Shown in pieces: positions 17,530 through 24,699 of a stretch of 64,000 nt of DNA. The DNA is taken from NCBI GenBank assembly GCA_051651625.1, contig JBOFSQ010000073.1, positions 1 through 64,000 of the forward strand. Direction: 5' to 3'. The translations under genes were made by a program, and so were the position numbers. The number at the start of each line of letters is the position of its first letter. Position 1 is the stretch's first letter. The notes beneath the pieces were generated by a model. That model was not told where the DNA came from. It ran no database searches and saw only the letters and a list, made by a program, of their open reading frames with translations. Source of the DNA: JBOFSQ01 sp051651625. GTDB lineage: Bacteria > Planctomycetota > Planctomycetia > Pirellulales > Thermoguttaceae.

Positions 17530-17928
17530 TCAGTACGGTTCATTTCCCCAATCAATCCTTGAGTTGTACACAAATTGTGTGAGTGTGAAGTGTGGGCCGC
17601 TGCGTGGTGTTGTTGCTGCGGGTTGTCCGCGTCTGGCGTTGAGCGTGAGTGTAGCGACGCCGCGAACTTGCGATGGCACTACCGTTACGGTGAGCGTCCA
17701 GTGTGGGAGGTCGGGGATTGCGACGACGGTGTGACGTGCGATTGGTTTGTTCGTTGCCATCAGCGTTGCTAGGTGCGACTGGCACGCCATCTCCGCCAGC
17801 GAAATCTCCGACGCAACTTGCGCTTCGCGGAGCGTCAGTGCCGAAAGCTGCATAACGCTCCCAAGCCCAACAACGAGCACCGCCGTCGTCACCAAAACTT
17901 CAATGAGTGTGTAGCCGACGCGATTCAT
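17530..17928 (-). CDS. Type IV pilin-like protein (PilV/GspI-like pseudopilin)
   Basis: 132 aa. GYTLIEVLVTTAVLVVGLGS (5-24) is a class III prepilin signal: Gly before the aromatic, Glu at +5 and a long hydrophobic helix, so processing by a prepilin peptidase is expected. The rest is small, soluble and has no recognised domain; the N-terminus after the helix (LTLREAQVASEISLAEMAC) fits minor pseudopilins of the GspI/PilV type. No pilus or type II secretion gene is adjacent, so the system it serves is unknown. Confidence 0.8.
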   Translation of the reverse strand: MNRVGYTLIEVLVTTAVLVVGLGSVMQLSALTLREAQVASEISLAEMACQSHLATLMATNKPIARHTVVAIPDLPHWTLTVTVVPSQVRGVATLTLNARRGQPAATTPRSGPHFTLTQFVYNSRIDWGNEPY

Positions 17929-17936
17929 TGTTTGTA

Positions 17937-17954
17937 ACCGTTCACGGTTTGTGA
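17937..17954. promoter_or_regulatory. Gene-border motif, best-conserved example
   Basis: GTAACCGTTCACGGTTTG lies 9 bases upstream of the pilin ATG. The core ACCGTTCACGGT is an imperfect palindrome. Role unknown. Confidence 0.4.
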
Positions 17955-17965
17955 CATTGTTGTTA

Positions 17966-18000
17966 AGGTAGGCGACGGGTTATAAACCCATCGCCTACCT
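17966..18000. repeat. 16-bp stem hairpin upstream of the pilin gene
   Basis: Arms 17966-17981 and 17985-18000 pair with one mismatch around a 3-base loop (AGGTAGGCGACGGGTT and its complement). A shorter relative with the same GACGGGT/ACCCGTC core occurs at 45807-45830 upstream of fliM. Confidence 0.85.
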
Positions 18001-18099
18001 CGTGACGAATATACTCAAAACGGCCAGTAATTGCAGGTTTTCAAACGACGGCAATTTGGATGTCGTTAACGTTTTGTATTCGTTCACGGTTTGTTTCTT

Positions 18100-18370
18100 C
18101 GTGGCACATTCCTAGTCGCGTAGCGACGACCTAATTGTAGCCGAGGGCAAGACGTATTCGTCGCAGCCCTCGGTTTGCGGCCACAAATGAAATGAAGTCC
18201 CGTAGGGACGACCTTATTCCGAACGGGCAAAACATCGTCAACGCTGTTGAGCGGTTCAAATAAGGCCGCTCCTACGGAGCTACGGATTCTGTGGTGGTCG
18301 CCAACCCACGGCTGCGGCGAATACGCCTTGCCGTGGGCTACAATTAGGTCGCCGCTACGCGGCTAGGAAA
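18100..18370. repeat. Repeat A (copy 2), four-hairpin element
   Basis: About 271 bp, same orientation as copy 1. It contains GTCGCGTAGCGAC, GTCCCGTAGGGAC, GCTCCTACGGAGC and GCCGCTACGCGGC hairpins. Its right end supplies the stop codon of the truncated DUF1016 gene. Confidence 0.9.
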
Positions 18371-18922
18371 TTGTCCGTGAACGGACATTTTCACCCCGTT
18401 TTGAGTATAGTGAAACCGTGAACGCTTTTCGTCAAAGTTGGTCTGTCCCAGCAGCGACTTCGCGTAACTTTGGTTCTCGATTTGGTGAATGAGTACGTTT
18501 TTCGACCAGCCGAACTTGCGAGTCATGCGGATGTAGAACTCGCGTTCCAGTTGGTCGGTGCAACGTTCCATGATGAGAATGTTGTGACTCCAACCAATTT
18601 CTCGCACCAGTGGTGCGAGTTTTTCGTTTTCACGGTAAGTCTCGTAGAACCCCTTCATTCTCCAGAGATTTGGCGCAGAGAAACCACCTACGCCCGGAAA
18701 CTCCAACCGCAAATCTCCAGCCAGTTGTTGGACAATTGACTTGCCCCACGTTTCGCCTGCCTGCCGTGTAACAATCATCCGCCCGATGTCCCAGTACAGT
18801 CCGACGAGTTCGGTGTTGACCGCTTTGAGTGCGGCATACTGCGCCGACCGGACTCGCTCCTTCACCTCGGAAAGAAGATGTCCGTAGTCTGCGTCTGGAT
18901 GGTTCGTTTTGAGTTTGCTCAT
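18344..18922 (-). pseudogene. Truncated DUF1016 (YhcG-like) gene
   Basis: The ATG at 18922 begins MSKLKTNHPDADYG and the product follows the DUF1016 N-terminal domain well: VGLYWDIGRMI, WGKSIVQQLAGDL, FPGVGGFSAPNLWRMKGFY and the block ending YAKSLLGQTNFDE (about 170). Full-length YhcG proteins continue with a PD-(D/E)XK nuclease domain of about 170 residues; here it is missing. The last 25 residues come from border-motif sequence and the end of repeat A. The element appears to have removed or replaced the nuclease half, so this is scored as a pseudogene. It starts 26 bp after the stop of the HZS-alpha-like gene. Confidence 0.8.
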
Positions 18923-18948
18923 GAATGATCGAATTGCCGGCGGCGATT

Positions 18949-21372
18949 TCACTTCCCACGATACCACAGCGAACGCCAATACTCTTGTTCGAGCGAGTAG
19001 GTATCGACACGGGCCGACGGATCGGCGTCAGCGGGAATGATACCATACTTTTTGAGTTCGCGGATATACTGCGGACGAGGAATGAAGTCTGGCATGTCGA
19101 AACGTTTTATCGTGTCGAGATGTTCCTTCGTGCGAACAATGGAAGCAAGCAGCGTTTTATAGTCGGCGTCGTCGGTTGACGCGAATACCGCAGCACCACA
19201 TACTTCGTCGCCACCAGCCGACTTCGCAAGCGGCGCACGGACGAGAAGCGAGTCGGCTGGCGAAGTCAAGTCGTAGATGAGTTGACGCGAGAATCGTCGC
19301 CGCACGTCGTCTTTTTGGAGCGGTTCCCACGGCGGGCCGCCGATCTCGTCCGACGGCGAACGCGGCAGAGTTGTCGTCGCGGTGTTGTGACACGATACGC
19401 AGCGTCGCTCGATCACTTCTGCCGCCCAGCGAACTTCGTCCCACTTGAGGTCTTGCCGATCAATGTGGTTCTCCGCATAACCGCCGACCATTCCAGAGCC
19501 GAGTGCGGCATACGTTCCGGGATACGTCGCGCCGGTGTCGCACCACAGTTTTACTAGCCGCGTCTCGTTCGGTGAAAGTTTTACGTCGTGATGCGACGGT
19601 TTGCAGAGTTCAACGAGACGACTCCCGCCGCTACCGAGTTTGTAAGGCGGATAGTTGCTGATCGGTAAATTGCGTCCGTCGGCGACGAGCGAACGCGCAG
19701 TAATCGTGTAATAACTGACGGTGTAAAGCGGCGTGTGATGACCAACGAGCGAAACGCCACCTTCGCGCCGCGACGGCTGGTGACACTCTACACAATGCTT
19801 GTCGAGAATCGGCTGAATGTCGCGTGTGAAGTCGAGAACATCTGGCACGTTTTCAAGCGGAACTGCCGCAACCGACGGGCGCAGCGATGCCGCCAAATGC
19901 AGCCCGTGACCACCGCGCGGCGGTGCGCTTGTTCGCTCTTCGTGACAACCGATGCACGTCGTCGTCTCGCCCGGCATCACGGTTAAGAACGACTGCATTC
20001 GTTTGACGGCAACGTCGTTTTCGTCGAGTGCGACAAAGAAAAAACTCCGCAGCGCGGGGAGCGTGAAGTGCGCCGAACCATCAGCGGCGACATCGACCGT
20101 GCCGACGACACGTTCCAGCGTGAACGACCCGCCATAAGTGAGCGGCTCCATCCCGCCGGTGAAGTTGATCGGTTTCGGGAGCGATTCGAGGACGAGAAGT
20201 TTTTTGATCGTCCCGCGCTCGACGCCTGCCATTTGGCGTCCTTGGTAAACGTCCATCAAGAGCAAAGTTCCGGTCTCGCTTTCGGGGACAACGCTGTCTG
20301 CGACGAGCGGTTCACGCGAACGCGGTACCACCGGATGCGGCTCGTGCAAACGCATCCCACGACTTCGCAGCGACTCTGGAAGTTCGTAGACAACACGCTC
20401 GTTACCGTTCGCATCAACCAAAACAATCTGCGCATCGCGGGCGGCGAGAAACGTGTTTTCATCGAACGCCCACGGATCGCGGTGGGCGTCGTGTTTGCTG
20501 ATTCGCCGCACGCCGCGCGGGTCGTCGGGGCCGAGATGCGGATCGATGACTGTGATCGCGCCGGCGTGTTCCATCTGTCCGTGTCCGGGCGAAAACGACG
20601 CCACAATTTTGTCGCTGTTCGGGATCGGCTTGGCGTCGATCATCGTCGTTCCGGGTTGAAGGTTTCCGTAGAAAACGTGTTGGCGAACGCCATCGGGGTT
20701 CATCGACCAAAGGTGATGATAATGCACTTGACTGCGGTCAATGTATTCCCAACGAGTGTAGATAATTTTTCCGTCGGGGAGCGGCCACGGCGTGTTGTCG
20801 TGTTCGTTGTTGCTGGAGATTTCGCGGATATTTTCGCCGCTGGTGTCGCAGCGATAGAGCACCGCAACCGGCGTGAGCCAACAGTTTACCCACCGCTGGC
20901 ACCGCGTCGAGACGAACATAATTTCGCCATCGGGAAGATACGTCGGCTCGATGTCGTCGAACTCGCCGGATGTAATTTGTCGCAAGTTTTCGCCATCGAG
21001 ATCGATCTCGTAGAGATTGAAAAACTTCGAGTCGCCGCGACGGTACGCAAAGATAACTTTCTTCGCATCATAATCGACTTGCGGGTCGCGGACGCAACCA
21101 TCGGCGTCGTCGATGAGAGTTCGGACCGTTCCGTTTTTCACATCGAGAACGGCAAGTTGTCCGCCTTTGTGTGGATACGGGAGGCGATTTTCGTCATCGG
21201 CGTAGTAACCGAAGTTGGCGTACCAGTGACCGTCGATCCCGAACGGACGTGCCGCAAAGACGATCTCGTTCACGTCTTGCGGCAATTGCGTTTCGGCGAA
21301 ACAGTCTTCGCCAACGCACACCCACACAAAACTGCACGCCAAGAACGTTGTCAAAAGTGATGTCGGTCGCAT
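18949..21372 (-). CDS. Secreted HZS-alpha-like protein with three c-heme motifs
   Basis: 807 aa from the ATG at 21372, with a signal peptide (about 1-27). Residues 35-400 form WD/PD40-like propeller blades (LRQITSGEFDDIEPTYLPDG, IMFVSTRCQRWVNC, DGKIIYTRWEYIDR, SFSPGHGQMEHAG), the pattern of the hydrazine synthase alpha middle domain. The C-terminal part carries CIGCH (473-477), CVECH (527-531) in QPILDKHCVECH, and a third CVSCH (658-662) absent from its paralogues. Heme attachment in the periplasm is expected from these motifs. It lacks the discoidin-like N-terminus of the next two genes. It follows the 21.4 kb paralogue by 35 bp and is probably co-transcribed. Substrate unknown; nothing else suggests anammox metabolism. 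Confidence 0.78.
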   Translation of the reverse strand: MRPTSLLTTFLACSFVWVCVGEDCFAETQLPQDVNEIVFAARPFGIDGHWYANFGYYADDENRLPYPHKGGQLAVLDVKNGTVRTLIDDADGCVRDPQVDYDAKKVIFAYRRGDSKFFNLYEIDLDGENLRQITSGEFDDIEPTYLPDGEIMFVSTRCQRWVNCWLTPVAVLYRCDTSGENIREISSNNEHDNTPWPLPDGKIIYTRWEYIDRSQVHYHHLWSMNPDGVRQHVFYGNLQPGTTMIDAKPIPNSDKIVASFSPGHGQMEHAGAITVIDPHLGPDDPRGVRRISKHDAHRDPWAFDENTFLAARDAQIVLVDANGNERVVYELPESLRSRGMRLHEPHPVVPRSREPLVADSVVPESETGTLLLMDVYQGRQMAGVERGTIKKLLVLESLPKPINFTGGMEPLTYGGSFTLERVVGTVDVAADGSAHFTLPALRSFFFVALDENDVAVKRMQSFLTVMPGETTTCIGCHEERTSAPPRGGHGLHLAASLRPSVAAVPLENVPDVLDFTRDIQPILDKHCVECHQPSRREGGVSLVGHHTPLYTVSYYTITARSLVADGRNLPISNYPPYKLGSGGSRLVELCKPSHHDVKLSPNETRLVKLWCDTGATYPGTYAALGSGMVGGYAENHIDRQDLKWDEVRWAAEVIERRCVSCHNTATTTLPRSPSDEIGGPPWEPLQKDDVRRRFSRQLIYDLTSPADSLLVRAPLAKSAGGDEVCGAAVFASTDDADYKTLLASIVRTKEHLDTIKRFDMPDFIPRPQYIRELKKYGIIPADADPSARVDTYSLEQEYWRSLWYRGK

Positions 21373-21407
21373 AGCGGTTTCTCCGGTTTTGAGTTTGTGA
21401 AAATCGT

Positions 21408-24400
21408 TCACTCCAGCGTCGGCCTTGCGACTTCGCCGCGGCGTTGTGCCGCGCCGCCTTCGGCTTCGTAGACACCGTAGAAGTTTGAGATGCAGTCAAG
21501 CCACAAAACGATGCGGTGCATCTCGTCTGCCGAAAGTTTCACATCGTAGTGACCGTCCGTCAAGATTTTGTAGAGCGGTGCCACTCGCGCACCGAACTTC
21601 CCCGGAATCGTTCGCAGCGGATCGCCGTAGTTTGTGAAGCCATATTTCGGCGCAAGATTCATATACGACGTGTAGAAGTTGCGCACGATTGGTTCACGCT
21701 GAAGCGAAAACGTTTTCGACTCCGGCTTCTCGTGGCAAGCAACGCAGTGTTTGTCGAGAATCGGTTGTACCAGCAGTGGAAAACTAAACGGATTCGCACC
21801 CGGAACCGTTTCCGGTTCGATGTTCGACGCAGCACGGAGCATCGCTTTGGGCGTCACGTCACGCCGCTGCGGTGCCTTCCAACGCGGTTCGTGACAACCG
21901 TTGCACGAAAGATTTTCGCCCGGCTGAACATACGACGAACTCCGCATTGATTGTACCGCGAGGCCGTCTTCGTCTATCGCCTGAAACTGAAACTCAACCT
22001 GCGCCGGAATCACAAAATGCGCACTCCCGTCGTCTTCAACCGGAACAGTTCCAAGCACACACCGCGCAAGATTCACCGAATCGAGACTCGATCCTTCCTG
22101 AATCCCAGTGTGGTGCGGCGGCGCGCCAGACGGTACACTCATCGGCAAAAGCTGAATGATACGCAGCTTTTTGATCACCGTCCCATCAGGAAACGGACGG
22201 AGCGAATCGTAAACGTTGACAACCGAAAGCGTTCCCATCGCGTCTTGACGCGACATGTCACGCACGCCGACAAACGGTTGATGAACGATGTCGGCACGAT
22301 CAACAACACTCGGTATCGTGTGCGGAAGTTCACGCGGCGCAATCGGACGCGGCGAAATCGACGAAATCGCTGGATCGCGATAAACGAGTTCGCGGTTGCC
22401 AAACACGTCAACAAGATAGATTCCGTAATTTCCGCGACCGTCCGGCGCACCAGAAATTCCGCCGCCGGGTTGATACGCAAAGTCGGCGACACACAAAAAG
22501 TATTTGTCCGAAAGTGCCCACGGTGTACCGTAAACCTGTCCGCCGCCCTGACTTTCGGGGAAACCGATGTCGGGCGTGATTCGTTTTGTTGGTCCCATTG
22601 CGTCGTCGTCGTTCGCTTCGGGATCGACAAGCACGAGCGAGCCGAACGACTGTCCGTGGTGCGGCGTCCCCGCTGCGACAAACTTTGAGGAGTTCGGGAT
22701 CGCGCGGCAGTCCATCTCGCAATCGGCGCGGCGATGACGGTGCGAAAAGTTGCCGTGAACGCTACGCGGGTCGCGCCCGTCGAGCGTTGTCGTCCACGGA
22801 TGATGCACGATGCAGCCGTAACGATCAACGTAGTCCCACCGCGTATAGATAATTTTCCCGTCGTTTGTGACGGACGGATTCCATTCATTCGTTTCGTGAT
22901 AACTCAAGCACCGCATCTGCGAGCCGTCGGCGTTCACATCGAAGAGCGTGTACGTCGGACACTCGCGCCCACACCGGAGATAACCGTTGCGCCGCTCCGA
23001 AATAAAAGCGATTCGTCCGTTCGGAAGCCAGCACGGATCGAAATCGTTCCACGTCCCTTCGGTGATTTGTCGCAAGTTTTTGCCGTCAATGTCGCAGGTG
23101 AAGAGGTGGTAACACTGCCCTTCGTTCCAGTGGCCGCGTGTCACGTCGAGCGTGCTGATGTGTTCCGGCGAACCTTCGCAGGCAACATACGCAAACGCGA
23201 TTTGCGTCCCGTCGAACGACAAGTCTGGCGAGAGGAACGAGCCGCCCGCAAGTGTTTCTTTCTGGTTCGCAAGAAGATTGATGACGCCGCGATTTGCGTC
23301 GTCGAATGGTTTGGTCACGACGAACAGTCCGCCGCCGGGGCGTTGCGTCGAACCGTAGAACTGATCGCACATGTGTTCAAACGTACTGCGATGACGTTTG
23401 ACGAAGAGGAGCGATTTCACTTCTTGTACGAGCGGCGAGGCGAACATTTTTTCGCGTCTCAAGTCGGCGAGTTGGCGAAAGACAATGAACCGTGCTTCAC
23501 GTTCGCTGACTGGAATCGCGTCGGCTTCGGCGCGGAGGTCACGCAGTTGTTCTGCGCCGCTTCCGAGATCGGCAACGAGCGCACCGACGCGGCGAAGTAG
23601 CACGTCGAGCGGGTCGCGGTCGGTCGGCAAGATGAGCGACGCTGTGCTCTCAACTTCGTCTGCGATAGCTTCCCAGTACGCGGGCGTTGCGAGACGTGCG
23701 GTGATGATGTTCCACTCGTCGATTCGTTCTTGGAGTGCGGGATCGTTTGCGACGTTTGGAATCCGGTCGGTGCTAACTTCATCGCGCGTGGCGACGAACG
23801 AGACGTTTTCTTTGTTCAGAATTGTGAGTTCGGCGACGCTTGCGAACGGGTGTCCGTGCTGTTCGGAGTCGGCAACGATTGTGACGCAGCGTCCGCGAAC
23901 GGGTGACGCGAACTCGACTCGATACGGCGGCGTACCCGACGGAAACTCTCCAGTAGCGGCGGGCGTGGTTGCGGCGTGTTCGGTACACGTTGCGTCGTCG
24001 CCGACGTAGATGCGATACTTTTTGATTGTTCCGTTCGCTTCACCTTCGCGCGGCGTGTAAACGATTCCGGTGATCGTGAACTCTTCGCCGAGGTCGATGT
24101 GGAGCGAGTGTGGATGCGGCTGGTTGTTTTGTCCAGCTTGGCTGGTTGGCGAACCGTGATCGTAACCGCACGCATACGCATAACCGCAGTTGAACGGATG
24201 CGGTCGCGCACCGGCCCCCGCGACCGGCGCAGAAAACTGCGTGTGCCACATCGTTGCCGGATCGCCGTCCATCGCACGCCACGCATCGAACCCCGCGTTC
24301 GCGCTCGATGCGGTGACGGTGACGCTGCGTGCATCACCAGTCTGCGCCAAAACCGCAGTCGTTGCCAGCAACGCCGCAACGCCAAACACCAACAAAGAAA

Positions 24401-24410
24401 ATCGTTTCAT
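21408..24410 (-). CDS. Secreted HZS-alpha-like protein with discoidin-like domain
   Basis: 1000 aa from the ATG at 24410; the 34 upstream codons lie in repeat and motif sequence. Signal peptide to about 22 (VLAQ). Residues 25-190 look like an F5/8 type C (discoidin) beta-sandwich (AWRAMDGDPATMWHT, LHIDLGEEFTITGIVYTPR, a glycan-binding fold). A helical linker follows (about 210-330), then propeller blades (SFDGTQIAFAY, ITEGTWNDFDPCWLPNGRIA, DGKIIYTRWDYVDR, AAGTPHHGQSFGSLVLVD) and a C-terminal domain with CNGCH (836-840) and CVACH (889-893). This is the usual two-heme layout of the family. Likely exported or surface-bound to glycan; function unproven. Middle gene of a three-paralogue run. Confidence 0.8.
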   Translation of the reverse strand: MKRFSLLVFGVAALLATTAVLAQTGDARSVTVTASSANAGFDAWRAMDGDPATMWHTQFSAPVAGAGARPHPFNCGYAYACGYDHGSPTSQAGQNNQPHPHSLHIDLGEEFTITGIVYTPREGEANGTIKKYRIYVGDDATCTEHAATTPAATGEFPSGTPPYRVEFASPVRGRCVTIVADSEQHGHPFASVAELTILNKENVSFVATRDEVSTDRIPNVANDPALQERIDEWNIITARLATPAYWEAIADEVESTASLILPTDRDPLDVLLRRVGALVADLGSGAEQLRDLRAEADAIPVSEREARFIVFRQLADLRREKMFASPLVQEVKSLLFVKRHRSTFEHMCDQFYGSTQRPGGGLFVVTKPFDDANRGVINLLANQKETLAGGSFLSPDLSFDGTQIAFAYVACEGSPEHISTLDVTRGHWNEGQCYHLFTCDIDGKNLRQITEGTWNDFDPCWLPNGRIAFISERRNGYLRCGRECPTYTLFDVNADGSQMRCLSYHETNEWNPSVTNDGKIIYTRWDYVDRYGCIVHHPWTTTLDGRDPRSVHGNFSHRHRRADCEMDCRAIPNSSKFVAAGTPHHGQSFGSLVLVDPEANDDDAMGPTKRITPDIGFPESQGGGQVYGTPWALSDKYFLCVADFAYQPGGGISGAPDGRGNYGIYLVDVFGNRELVYRDPAISSISPRPIAPRELPHTIPSVVDRADIVHQPFVGVRDMSRQDAMGTLSVVNVYDSLRPFPDGTVIKKLRIIQLLPMSVPSGAPPHHTGIQEGSSLDSVNLARCVLGTVPVEDDGSAHFVIPAQVEFQFQAIDEDGLAVQSMRSSSYVQPGENLSCNGCHEPRWKAPQRRDVTPKAMLRAASNIEPETVPGANPFSFPLLVQPILDKHCVACHEKPESKTFSLQREPIVRNFYTSYMNLAPKYGFTNYGDPLRTIPGKFGARVAPLYKILTDGHYDVKLSADEMHRIVLWLDCISNFYGVYEAEGGAAQRRGEVARPTLE

Positions 24411-24425
24411 TGGAAGTACCTCGTT

Positions 24426-24441
24426 TTGTAACTGTTCACAG
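24426..24441. promoter_or_regulatory. Gene-border motif variant GTAACTGTTCACAGTTTG
   Basis: Lies about 16 bases upstream of the HZS-alpha-like ATG at 24410 and is followed by the CGTCATTCC word of repeat D. Both arms carry the matched change CCG to CTG and CGG to CAG, so the inverted symmetry is kept. Confidence 0.4.
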
Positions 24442-24539
24442 TTTGTTTCGTCATTCCCCCGTATGGGGAACGACAGAGGAGTCAATTCTACGCTCCACCT
24501 GTTTGGTGTCAACGGCGGGTGCGTGCATCAGTGGTGAAG

Positions 24540-24694
24540 TTGCAGTTCGCTAACAAGTTTTTGAGGAGCCTCACACAAAGGCACGAAGAAGAATTTTAAC
24601 GCGTGTTCCGCATTCTCTCCTCTTCGTGTACTTCGTGCCTTCGTGTGAGAAAAAAGAACTACAGACGATTGGCGAAACTTGTTAGCGGACTGGG
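24540..24694. repeat. Repeat P (copy 3) with terminal inverted repeats
   Basis: TTCGCTAACAAGTTT at the left and AAACTTGTTAGCGGA at the right are inverted ends around CTCACACAAAGGCACGAAGA and TTCGTGCCTTCGTGTGAG arms. The core hairpin seen in other copies is shortened here. No gene in the 289-bp gap. Confidence 0.8.
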
Positions 24695-24699
24695 TGAAG

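Larger units (their letters stand above)
17929..18343. other. Intergenic region with hairpin, border motifs and repeat A
   Basis: No gene. Contains GTAACCGTTCACGGTTTG (17937-17954), a strong hairpin (17966-18000), a second border motif (18080) and repeat A copy 2. Confidence 0.75.

Noticed and set aside
16686..18370. CRISPR array or tandem direct repeats
   Set aside because: Repeats are few, paired as inverted units and separated by unequal distances; no regular spacer pattern or cas gene.
24440..24475. Intrinsic terminators at repeat D-like hairpins
   Set aside because: The hairpins lack a following T-run and occur on either side of genes, so terminator function cannot be claimed from sequence.
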